A stretch of 64,000 bases of DNA, from positions 868,001 through 932,000 of the forward strand of contig NZ_CP042914.1 of the NCBI RefSeq assembly GCF_008065135.1, in the 5' to 3' direction. Source of the DNA: Roseimaritima ulvae. GTDB taxonomy: Bacteria; Planctomycetota; Planctomycetia; Pirellulales; Pirellulaceae. Both the position numbers and the translations under genes were made by a program. This document shows, piece by piece, positions 27,253 to 35,655 of the stretch. The number at the start of each line of letters is the position of its first letter. Positions within the stretch are counted from its first letter, which is position 1. A model generated the notes under the pieces. It did no database searches. It had not been told where the DNA came from and worked only from the letters and a program-made list of their open reading frames with translations.

Positions 27253-28467
27253 ATGAAGGTTGGTTTCCCAGAGGAGAGGGGGGCCGTTTTGCCCGCCCTG
27301 CGGATCTTGATTGTCGGATCGGCAAACAGCGTCCACGTGGTGACCCGTGCGCGTGCCTTGGCTCATGTGGGAGGGGATGTTGCTATCATCTCCACCGAAC
27401 AGCCAAGGCAGGACATCGACGACTTGCGCGTTCTGGCACCGACATTGCGACGTGGGCTCTGGCGTCGGATTCGCAGCTTTCGCAGCCTTGATCGATTGAT
27501 TCGCAACACTCCCGCGGATGTCATCTTCGTGCACTACGCGTCGGGTTATGGCGCCTGGCTGGCTCAAACCGATTCTCGCGGACTGGCCGTTTCCATCATG
27601 GGCGATGACGTTCTTCCGCATGGCATGAAGCGGAGAAGCCGAATCTCACGTTGGCTAACCGGGCGGTTGCTGCGGCAAGCCGATTTGGTTACTGCCAAGT
27701 CGTCCTACTTGGGGGCGATCGCTACCGGTATGGGAGTGGACTCTGATCGCATCATGAACGTTTTCTGGGGGGTTGATTTAGCAAACTTCAGGAATGTCCC
27801 CGACACGCTTCGAGCAGACTTGTCGATCGATGCTTCCCAGCCAGTGGTGTTCAGTCCCCGCATGATGCGCCCAAAATACCATATCGACTTGCTTGTCGAT
27901 GCGATTCCCTCGATTCTGGCCGTCGTTCCCAATACATGCTTCGTGATTTCCGAACACAATGCGGACCCCCTTTATCGCGATCAGCTCCGACGACGACTTC
28001 GCCAATTGGGAGTAGAGCAGTCGGCTCGTCTCGTCGGGGAAATCGAACCTGGCCGGATGCCCGAATACTATGCGCTTGCTGACGTCACGGTCAGTTTGCA
28101 CGACCGTGACGGATTTCCGCAATCCGTACTAGAATCGATGGCCGCTGGTACTCCCTGCGTGGTTGGTCGCATTCCAGAGCTGGATGGTATCATCGAGCAT
28201 GAAAAGCATGTGCTATTCACCGATTTTGATAGCGATGCGGTCGGCACCGCGGTACATCAGATCTTGTCTGGGCACCCACTGGTTGATCGTTTGGTCTCGG
28301 CGGGGCGGGTATTTGTGTCTGACAGAGCGAACCTTCGTACCGAAGCCCGACGAGTCTATCGGCGATTGGGTGAGATTGCCAAACGGCGTGATCCCCGTTG
28401 GCGGTTGCCGATTACGGGCGTGATTTTGCTTGAACCGATTATCTCGCGTATTTCAAGAAAGAAATGA
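27253..28467 (+). CDS. GT4 family glycosyltransferase
   Basis: 404 residues from the ATG at 27253; an ATG at 27202 would add 17 residues that do not look like family sequence. The N-terminal strand LRILIVGSANSVHVVTRARA opens the acceptor domain. The C-terminal domain has SPRMMRPKYHIDLLVDAIPS, AYYALADV-like text (PEYYALADVTVSL) and FPQSVLESMAAGTPCVVGRI, the donor site. It begins the second half of the glycosyltransferase cluster. Confidence 0.88.
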   Translation: MKVGFPEERGAVLPALRILIVGSANSVHVVTRARALAHVGGDVAIISTEQPRQDIDDLRVLAPTLRRGLWRRIRSFRSLDRLIRNTPADVIFVHYASGYGAWLAQTDSRGLAVSIMGDDVLPHGMKRRSRISRWLTGRLLRQADLVTAKSSYLGAIATGMGVDSDRIMNVFWGVDLANFRNVPDTLRADLSIDASQPVVFSPRMMRPKYHIDLLVDAIPSILAVVPNTCFVISEHNADPLYRDQLRRRLRQLGVEQSARLVGEIEPGRMPEYYALADVTVSLHDRDGFPQSVLESMAAGTPCVVGRIPELDGIIEHEKHVLFTDFDSDAVGTAVHQILSGHPLVDRLVSAGRVFVSDRANLRTEARRVYRRLGEIAKRRDPRWRLPITGVILLEPIISRISRKK

Positions 28468-28477
28468 GCACTGAAGT

Positions 28478-29206
28478 ATGAAGTTGCATGCGTCTTGTTT
28501 GCCGTTTTTGGATAGTCGAGAGTTTTCGGCTTCGTATCAGGTGAAATTTGACTTTGTTGATTCAGACTGGACGTATCGTTCTCGTCTGGATGTGTTGTCT
28601 GAGATGGCAGTCAACAAAAATATAATTCACGTTGGCTGCGTTGATCACAGCATTCAGAAAGTCAATACGAAGAGAAAGCACAAGCAGTGGTTGCACGAAA
28701 TTTTGTGTGGTGTGTCCGCAAGGTGTGTTGGTGTTGACATTCTAGAGGACTGCATCACCTACATTCGTGACGATCTCGGGTATGATGACATGTTTGCGGG
28801 AAACATCCTCGAAGACAATCTGCCGTTTCTAAATGGTGTCCAGTGGGATGTGTTTCTGCCCGAGATTATTGAGCATGTAGACAACCCTGTAGACTTTTTG
28901 ACGCGTTTGCGGCAACGCTTGAAGGGGCATATGGCTCGTGCGGTCATTTCCGTTCCAAATGCGTTCGCCAAAATATACTCCGACGCGGCAGATCAAAGTT
29001 ATGAACTAATCAATTCCGATCACCGCTACAGTTTTACGCCGTATACGCTTGCAAAAATTGCCCATCTATCTGGCTACGAAGTGGGCGAGATTCAGACTTG
29101 TGGCTATGGTCGCCTCAGTCGTCGGCGTGTGGTGAGAAACTTTTTGATGAAGCGAAGGCCGTTGCGACGAGACGATATTGTGATGGTGGTTTATCCGCGA
29201 TCGTAG
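28478..29206 (+). CDS. Class I SAM-dependent methyltransferase
   Basis: 242 residues. A motif I-like strand NIIHVGCVDHS, an acidic strand CVGVDILED and the later DVFLPEIIEHVDNPVDFL followed by a segment with ISVPNAF point to a Rossmann methyltransferase of the type found in glycan clusters. Motif I has VGCVD instead of a glycine-rich GxGxG, so SAM binding is plausible but not certain. The gene looks richer in A and T than its neighbours, which may reflect recent acquisition. It starts 10 bases after the GT4 stop. Confidence 0.75.
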   Translation: MKLHASCLPFLDSREFSASYQVKFDFVDSDWTYRSRLDVLSEMAVNKNIIHVGCVDHSIQKVNTKRKHKQWLHEILCGVSARCVGVDILEDCITYIRDDLGYDDMFAGNILEDNLPFLNGVQWDVFLPEIIEHVDNPVDFLTRLRQRLKGHMARAVISVPNAFAKIYSDAADQSYELINSDHRYSFTPYTLAKIAHLSGYEVGEIQTCGYGRLSRRRVVRNFLMKRRPLRRDDIVMVVYPRS

Positions 29207-29492
29207 CAATGCAAATTCACATCCCTCGTCAAACCTGCATTGTTCACAAAGCAGGTTTCAGCGGATTGAAGTTGGGGATAGGGTTGGTTGAAAGTTGGCT
29301 AGAAAATTTGGGCTGTGCTTCACCATCACGCGAGCGGTTGAATACGTGAGTTTGCCTCGCGGTCGGCTTCCAGACAACCGTTCCTACTCTTCGTTCACGG
29401 AATTTCAGTTAGGGCAGCAGCAGACGCTGGGATCGATGTGAACGGCCCAACTTTGTCCAGGTATAAGCCACACAGTGGTCGCACGATTCACT
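29207..29492. other. Intergenic region with one hairpin
   Basis: 286 bases. A perfect 8-bp inverted repeat AAACCTGC (29231-29238) / GCAGGTTT (29251-29258) with a 12-base loop lies just after the methyltransferase. No T-run follows. The remainder holds only short open frames without recognisable similarity. Confidence 0.4.
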
Positions 29493-30299
29493 ATGTTTGA
29501 TACTCCGTCCCCCAATCCATTAATCGTTGATTTTTTTGGTTCGCCGGGGTCGGGGAAAACACATATTTCGAGCCTCGTTGCCGAGCATTTGCGAGCTCGT
29601 GGCATCAGTACTCTTGTTCTTCGCGAACGATTGTTTCCCAAAAGGTTTACTCGGGAGTGGTTTGCGTCGCGGTTCGGTACGCTGCTCTGGATGGTTCTGC
29701 ATCCAATTCACACATGGCAATTGCGGTGCGCAATCGCTGCATCCCAACAACAGCTACTGGCGGATCGAAAGCGTTTTCGTTTGGCTTGGATCCGAACCTG
29801 CGAAAGAGTGTCTCGTCTGAAGTCTAATCACCGAATCGTACTCGTCGACCATGGGTTGGCTCAACTGGTGTGGGCGATTGGATACGGTGCCAACCGTTCG
29901 GTCTGGAGCGGAGTGATCAAGCGGTTTGCTCCTTTGATGACGCTTGCTGATCTCACAATAGTTGTGGACGTTAGCTCAGCGACGGCGATGACGCGACTTC
30001 GACGCAGGGGACAACATCAAGGTAAAACGAGCCGGCTTGAGCAAGAAGACCTCAGTAACGAAGAGGTGCTGGCAAACGTGGAAGAATTGGAAAGGCAGGT
30101 GATCGACCTGCTCAATACGGTTGCCGACGCAAACTGTCGCTTGGTTCGGTTTAATAACGACCATGAACAGCAGGATGGTGAGGCGATCGGGCGGCTGGCC
30201 AACGCGATCGAATTGCTGCTGAAAAACGCAGAGGATTGTCCGGCTAAATTCGTTTCAACCTACCTCACGGAATCAACCTCCAAAATTACGATTGAATAA
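29493..30299 (+). CDS. P-loop NTPase, thymidylate/sugar-kinase-like
   Basis: 268 residues from the ATG at 29493; a GTG at 29475 is possible. Walker A GSPGSGKT is at residues 16-23, a Walker B-like strand RIVLVDHG is in the middle, and the later TIVVDVSSATAMTRLRRRG resembles the lid/donor-arginine region of nucleoside-monophosphate and small-molecule kinases. It may phosphorylate a sugar or another small acceptor. The next gene is a methyltransferase 1 base downstream, so the two likely act together. No exact family was recognised. Confidence 0.72.
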   Translation: MFDTPSPNPLIVDFFGSPGSGKTHISSLVAEHLRARGISTLVLRERLFPKRFTREWFASRFGTLLWMVLHPIHTWQLRCAIAASQQQLLADRKRFRLAWIRTCERVSRLKSNHRIVLVDHGLAQLVWAIGYGANRSVWSGVIKRFAPLMTLADLTIVVDVSSATAMTRLRRRGQHQGKTSRLEQEDLSNEEVLANVEELERQVIDLLNTVADANCRLVRFNNDHEQQDGEAIGRLANAIELLLKNAEDCPAKFVSTYLTESTSKITIE

Positions 30300-30300
30300 A

Positions 30301-31047
30301 ATGAGCGAGTCAACACTTAAGCAAGGCGAACACGACCAGATCGGCGTTTACGAACGAACCGGTGCGATCTATGAAGAATATCGGTACGGATCGAAGTATC
30401 GCAAGGGATATTTCAATATCCGTAGTGAAGCGTTGGCTCGGCTGTTGGATACGCAGGCCTCCGGTGGGGCAATGAGCGTGGTGGAAATCGGTTGCGGAAC
30501 TGGGATCACGCTGGAGTATCTTTCCCGCACGTCGCCAAATTTGCAGCTTCACGGGATCGATATTTCGCAAGAAATGCTGGAGCAAGCTGAGGCTCGTTTT
30601 GCGGACGCAAAGTCGGCTCCCGAACTGAAGCTTGGTAGTGTCTTCGAACTACCCTACGAGGATGACTCATTTGATGCGCTGTACGCCACGCGGTTTATTC
30701 ATCAGTTCACGCAAGCCGAGAAGCTGTTGATCTATCGCGAGTTTGAGCGAATTGTCCGACCGGGTGGTTCGATCATTGTCGAGTTTTACGGCAACCGCTT
30801 TCACCAAGAGAAGAAGGAAGCGGGCAGGTATCGAGAAAAGTTTCCAGACAAGCAGGATGTCGACGAAGTCATCGGTGGCGACTACCAAGTGATTCCGGTC
30901 AGTTTTCGAGGTGGCATGCGGATTGGTGAATGGTTTGGTGAGTTGCCATTGCGTGTGATACTAAAAACGCTGAGAGCGCTTCGGTTCCATCGAGCAATCA
31001 ACGAATATTTCGCAGTCAGTCGTAGTCCAGCTGGCGAAAAATCGTAA
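30301..31047 (+). CDS. Class I SAM-dependent methyltransferase
   Basis: 248 residues from the ATG at 30301, directly after the stop of the kinase gene; a TTG at 30292 overlaps it. Clear methyltransferase_11 pattern: VVEIGCGTGITLEYL, LHGIDISQEMLEQAEARF, the acidic DDSFDALYATRFIHQF and IVRPGGSIIVEF. It probably methylates a glycan or its terminal phosphate in concert with the preceding kinase; that coupling is inference from adjacency. Confidence 0.9.
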   Translation: MSESTLKQGEHDQIGVYERTGAIYEEYRYGSKYRKGYFNIRSEALARLLDTQASGGAMSVVEIGCGTGITLEYLSRTSPNLQLHGIDISQEMLEQAEARFADAKSAPELKLGSVFELPYEDDSFDALYATRFIHQFTQAEKLLIYREFERIVRPGGSIIVEFYGNRFHQEKKEAGRYREKFPDKQDVDEVIGGDYQVIPVSFRGGMRIGEWFGELPLRVILKTLRALRFHRAINEYFAVSRSPAGEKS

Positions 31048-31150
31048 ACGAGCGCTGTATGGTCGAATCCAACCAGACCAACACAAGTCAGCGCCGCGTC
31101 CCGCGACGCGATTGCAATAAGAGTATCTGTTGAACGCTCCCGCAAAGCCT

Positions 31151-32470
31151 ATGCCCGCTAACCGACGGTTGCTAGGGATATTTCCCAAGCTGACGGGTGA
31201 CCTCGGTAAGAGCGCCCACATGCTGGTCCTCAAGCATCTGCAGCGACTGGGCTGGGAAATCACCGTCGTTACGATCACCGGCGCGAAGGGGGCTGCAAGT
31301 GACGAAGTCTGGCACGGTATTCGGATCATTCGCCATACGCCGCAATCACTGCGCTGGCGGGCAACTCAACTGCTTGCTCGGATTCGCGAAACGGATCACT
31401 CAGGGCCAATTCACAAGATTTTTGCCAAGTTGACGTTGCCGGCTGCCGTTGCAGTCAGTTTTCCGGATACCTATACGGCGGCGACTGGCGAGCTTGTAGA
31501 ACTCGCCCAGCAACTTCATCAGCATCAGGCTTATGACTTGGTGTTGTCTCTTTATCATCCCCTCACGTCACACCGGGTCGCTTCACAGTTCTCGCAGAAG
31601 AACGAAGTGCCTTGGGTGGCCATGACGAAAGACTTCTACAGTTGGCCGGACTCTTTGTTGAGCGGCAGCCGCTGGCATCCTGCCAACTCGCTGAAACGTC
31701 ACCTGGAACGGCGTGCCCTGCGCAAAGCGGTTTCGCTGGTCACGATCAGCGACTATATGACCGAGTATCTTCAACGGGTTCTGCCAACGGTTCCTGTTTG
31801 TACGCTTCCCCATTGTTTTGATCCAGATTTGTACCCACGCGGATCGCAAACCACTGCGGTCGACAATGTCTTTCGCTTGGTTTCGGTTGGCAGGTCGTTG
31901 CGGAAGCATGACAGCGATGGGTTAAGTCGGTTGTTCACCGCGCTGGGCGAACTCCACAGGGAAGGTCGTATCACTCCAGAGCGTTTTCGTTGTTGCTTTG
32001 TGGGCAGTGGGGGGGCGTTTGTGAAGAGTGTGAGCAAGATGCATGGTTGCGAAGCGTACATCGACCTGATCGCTCCGAAGCAGCACGCCGAGGCGATGGC
32101 GGCGATGGCCGAAGCGACCTGTTTGCTGTATCTCCAAACGCCATTTGGAACTCGGCGCCGGTTTTCGGAGTATGTTGGCGCGCGACGGCCGATTCTGGCA
32201 CTTCCCGAATTTGCCGGCACGATGTCGGATACGTTTCTAAAAGCGTACGGCCCGGGGCGTGTGGCGGCTGACCACGATCAGCTAAAGACCACCATTTGCG
32301 ACTTGCTCAATCAGTTCTCGCAGAATGGACGACTGGATATCCCCTATGAGCCAGCGGATGTGGACGCCCATAGTGCGTGCCGCCGAGCCGAAGAAATGTC
32401 GGCACTGTTGCAACAACATCTACCCAGACTAAGGCCGGCGACGGACCCATGTGTGGCATCGCAGGGATAG
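31151..32470 (+). CDS. Glycosyltransferase, GT-B fold
   Basis: 439 residues from the ATG at 31151; a TTG at 31130 is an alternative. N-terminus RRLLGIFPKLTGDLGKSAHM with a long acceptor domain, then LVTISDYMTEYL, FRLVSVGRSLRKHDSDGLSR and a C-terminal part FSEYVGARRPILALPEFAGT with donor-site character. Divergent from the classic GT4 pattern but of the right length and fold. Its 3' end overlaps the start of the second amidotransferase by 22 bases. Confidence 0.8.
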   Translation: MPANRRLLGIFPKLTGDLGKSAHMLVLKHLQRLGWEITVVTITGAKGAASDEVWHGIRIIRHTPQSLRWRATQLLARIRETDHSGPIHKIFAKLTLPAAVAVSFPDTYTAATGELVELAQQLHQHQAYDLVLSLYHPLTSHRVASQFSQKNEVPWVAMTKDFYSWPDSLLSGSRWHPANSLKRHLERRALRKAVSLVTISDYMTEYLQRVLPTVPVCTLPHCFDPDLYPRGSQTTAVDNVFRLVSVGRSLRKHDSDGLSRLFTALGELHREGRITPERFRCCFVGSGGAFVKSVSKMHGCEAYIDLIAPKQHAEAMAAMAEATCLLYLQTPFGTRRRFSEYVGARRPILALPEFAGTMSDTFLKAYGPGRVAADHDQLKTTICDLLNQFSQNGRLDIPYEPADVDAHSACRRAEEMSALLQQHLPRLRPATDPCVASQG

Positions 32471-34428
32471 CTCAGCTAAATGCTCAGGCCAGTTGCCTGG
32501 CGACGGACTTGGCAAGCCTTAGTCGGCAGCTGCGCCATCGTGGTCCCGACGACGAAGGTTATATGTTGGTGGACTTTGGCCGCCAGACTACGCGGCATTG
32601 TATTGGTGACGATAGCCAGCCTTCTCAGATCGCTAGGCATATTCGCGAGGAAGTTCAGACGCCGGCGCACGTTGGGTTGACGCATCGGCGACTGTCGATC
32701 TTGGATGTCTCTGCCGCTGGACACCAGCCGATGTCTTCGCCAGACGGGCGATATCATCTTATTTACAACGGCGAAGTCTACAACTTCGTCGAGTTGCGAA
32801 AAGAGCTGGAAAAGGAGGGCTGCTCATTTCAGTCAAGCAGTGATACGGAAGTAGTCCTGGCGGCTCTTTCAACCTGGGGCATCCATGCGCTGCAACGCTT
32901 TGTCGGCATGTTTGCGCTTGCTTGGCTGGATATTCAGGAGCACCACTTGCTGCTGGCGCGTGACCCGTTCGGCATTAAACCGTTGCACTACTGCCAAACC
33001 GCTTCGCAGTTCGCCTTCGCTTCGGAGCCGCGGGCGCTGCTAAATTTGCCTGGAGTTTCGCGTCAGATTGATCCACAGGCTACTTATACCTATCTTCGGC
33101 ACAACGTCACCGATCACAACGACTCGACATTCTTTCGCGATATTCGGCAGTTGCCTCCAGCACACGTCCTGCAGCTGGATCTACGTACGGCCAGCCCCGC
33201 ATCGATCTCGCGATTTTGGAGTTCCGAAATTGGCAGGGATTGGACCTCGGACTACCCCGCTGCCATCGACAGGCTGAAGTGTGAGTTTCTTGAAAGTGTC
33301 CGTCTGCATTTGAGGAGTGATGTCCCTTTGTCGGTGATGCTGTCCGGCGGGATCGACTCATCGGCGGTGACGATGTTGACACGGCGATTGCTAGGGCCCC
33401 AGGCACCACTGGAAGCTTTCAGCTACATCTCGCCAGACCCTCGTAGAGATGAGTCGCGTTGGGTTGATATAGTCGTCGCCTCCGCTCAGGCAAATGTTCA
33501 TCGCGTGGAACCGAAGCTAGATACGCTAACGGAAGACATTGACCGCGTCATCGAGTCTCAGCAAGCACCCTTTGGTAGCCTTAGTATTGTGGCGCAGTAC
33601 TGTGTGTTCCGAAAAATCCGTGAATCGGGTATTAAAGTTTCGTTGAGCGGGCAAGGGGCAGACGAGTTGCTGGGAGGATACAGTCCGTTTGTGGCTGCGC
33701 GGCTGGCGTCGCTGGTGCGGACAGGGCATTGGCTTTCCGCCGCCCGGTTTTTTCATCGCGGCTCTCAGCGTTGGCCGGGGAGGAAACGGTTGACGTCGGG
33801 AGTGGCCCAGCAACTGCTGCCCGCGTTCATCGAAAAGCCGATACGACGAGTGATGGGCAAGCAAGCGGTTCCGGGATGGATGAACCGGTCGTGGTTCTTA
33901 GCCCGTGATGTTGCGATGGAGTCGGTTCGCGAGCACCGCAGCGGCGCTGCTCAACCCCTTAAATCCGCGTTGCTCGATAGCTTGACGCGAACTAATTTGC
34001 CAGAACTGCTTCGTTATGAAGACCGTAATTCGATGGCCCACTCGGTCGAAAGTCGTGTTCCCTTCTTGACGACACCTCTGGTTTCATTCCTGACCAGCCT
34101 GCCAGAAGAGTACATTATCTCTGATCAATGTATTTCCAAAGCGATTTTCCGTGACGCAATGCGAAAGTCCGTTCCCGACGCGATCCTTGATCGGCAGGAC
34201 AAAGTCGCCTTTAGTGCACCGCTGAAGCAGTGGTTCCCAACCCTTGAACCATGGATTGAGGCAACGCTGAGCAGCGATGCCGCAGCAAGGATGGCGCCGC
34301 TCGATCACGCAGCCGTCCGAGCGCAGTGGGACCTCGTGCGTGCTGGGAAAAAACGTCCCGATAACCTGCTTTGGCGGTGGGTGAACTTGATTCGTTGGGC
34401 GGAACAGTTTCAAGTTGCGGTTTCATAA
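32449..34428 (+). CDS. Asparagine-synthase-like glutamine amidotransferase 2
   Basis: 659 residues; the start is fixed at 32449 by the Cys2 nucleophile of MCGIAGIAQLN, 22 bases inside the end of the previous gene. RHRGPDDEGYML, YNGEVYNFVELRKEL and the PPi-loop VMLSGGIDSSAV near residue 298 are present, as is SGQGADELLGGYSPF. It is a paralogue of the protein at 22702 (both have the unusual long insert after RHRGPDDEG). Two copies in one glycan locus suggest amidation of two different uronic-acid positions or amidation linked to different side chains; asparagine synthesis alone is unlikely. Confidence 0.9.
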   Translation: MCGIAGIAQLNAQASCLATDLASLSRQLRHRGPDDEGYMLVDFGRQTTRHCIGDDSQPSQIARHIREEVQTPAHVGLTHRRLSILDVSAAGHQPMSSPDGRYHLIYNGEVYNFVELRKELEKEGCSFQSSSDTEVVLAALSTWGIHALQRFVGMFALAWLDIQEHHLLLARDPFGIKPLHYCQTASQFAFASEPRALLNLPGVSRQIDPQATYTYLRHNVTDHNDSTFFRDIRQLPPAHVLQLDLRTASPASISRFWSSEIGRDWTSDYPAAIDRLKCEFLESVRLHLRSDVPLSVMLSGGIDSSAVTMLTRRLLGPQAPLEAFSYISPDPRRDESRWVDIVVASAQANVHRVEPKLDTLTEDIDRVIESQQAPFGSLSIVAQYCVFRKIRESGIKVSLSGQGADELLGGYSPFVAARLASLVRTGHWLSAARFFHRGSQRWPGRKRLTSGVAQQLLPAFIEKPIRRVMGKQAVPGWMNRSWFLARDVAMESVREHRSGAAQPLKSALLDSLTRTNLPELLRYEDRNSMAHSVESRVPFLTTPLVSFLTSLPEEYIISDQCISKAIFRDAMRKSVPDAILDRQDKVAFSAPLKQWFPTLEPWIEATLSSDAAARMAPLDHAAVRAQWDLVRAGKKRPDNLLWRWVNLIRWAEQFQVAVS

Positions 34429-34449
34429 GCCACATGACCGTACGATGTT

Positions 34450-35598
34450 GTGAGCGAAATATTGCCCGGAAAACGTAAAACACGCGTGCTTTGGCTGATC
34501 AAAGGTCTGGGACTGGGGGGCGCGGAAATGTTGTTTGAAATGGCCGCTCCACATTTGGATCGTGAGCGTTTTGATTATCAGATCGGTTACTTCTTGCCTT
34601 GGAAGGATGCGTTGGTCGAGCGTCTGCAGCAGCGTCAGCTTCCCATCACCTGTTTCGATATACCGAGAGGGTTTTCGCTGCGGGGCGTCCGGCGAATCGC
34701 TCAATTCTGTCGCCAGCAGCAGATCGATGTGTTGCATATGCATCTGCCCATGCCTGGCGTGATGGGCCGGCTGGCGGGAAAGCGTGCGGATGTCCCTGCC
34801 ATGATTTACACCGAGCACAATCTATGGTCCCGCTTGAATCCCGTTAGCCGGATGATTAATCGTCTGACGTTCGGCATGCATGATCGCGCTATTGCCGTTT
34901 CACAAGATGTGGCGGATAGCATGTCACGTCGTTACATGGAACGTGTGCAGGTGATCAACAACGGAATCGATTGTGACGCCGTGCGAACATTAGCCGGCGA
35001 TCGAGACGAAACCCGCGATCGACTCGGAATCAAGGCCGACTGTTTGGTGGTTGGCAAAGTCGCTAATTTGACTCCCAAGAAGAACCACGAGTTGTTGATC
35101 GACGCGTTTGCCGATCTGCACCAAGCCGTGCCGAACAGCCGACTATTGCTGGTAGGCCAATTCGCCGACCGAGAGCAGGTGTTGCGGCAACACGCCAGCC
35201 GTCGCGGAGTTCAGGATGCCGTAATTTTTACGGGGCCCAGCACCGAGGTGCCGCAGTTGGTGGCGGCGATGGATGTGTTTGCGATGTCGTCCAATTTTGA
35301 GGGCCTGCCAATCTCCCTGTTGGAGGCGATGTCGCTGGGAAAGGCCTCGATTTGTACGTCAGTAGGGGGCATTCCCCAGGTGGTTCGTGACGGTCAGGAT
35401 GGTTTTTTGGTTGACGCCGGGGACCGGATCGGGTTTGCTGCAGGATTGAAACGACTCGCCCAAAACCGGCAACTACGCTGTGACTTGGGAGCATCGGCGG
35501 CGGCGCATGTGCGGGAGGCGTTCGATATACGCGCCATGGTTGCTCAGGTGGAACAGGTATATTGCGACGTTTTAGAATGCAAAGGCAGGACGGTATAA
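34450..35598 (+). CDS. GT4 family glycosyltransferase
   Basis: 382 residues, GTG start at 34450. Typical opening VLWLIKGLGLGGAEMLFEMA and MIYTEHNLWSRLN in the acceptor domain. Donor domain with VGKVANLTPKKNHELLIDAF, LLVGQFADREQVLRQ and FEGLPISLLEAMSLGKASIC. It likely extends the repeat unit at the cytosolic membrane side. Neighbours on both sides are glycan genes with short gaps. Confidence 0.93.
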   Translation: MSEILPGKRKTRVLWLIKGLGLGGAEMLFEMAAPHLDRERFDYQIGYFLPWKDALVERLQQRQLPITCFDIPRGFSLRGVRRIAQFCRQQQIDVLHMHLPMPGVMGRLAGKRADVPAMIYTEHNLWSRLNPVSRMINRLTFGMHDRAIAVSQDVADSMSRRYMERVQVINNGIDCDAVRTLAGDRDETRDRLGIKADCLVVGKVANLTPKKNHELLIDAFADLHQAVPNSRLLLVGQFADREQVLRQHASRRGVQDAVIFTGPSTEVPQLVAAMDVFAMSSNFEGLPISLLEAMSLGKASICTSVGGIPQVVRDGQDGFLVDAGDRIGFAAGLKRLAQNRQLRCDLGASAAAHVREAFDIRAMVAQVEQVYCDVLECKGRTV

Positions 35599-35655
35599 GT
35601 GTTGCCGTGGTGAGCGACCTGGTTAACGGCGAATGAACCCGCAGACGTAATTCAT

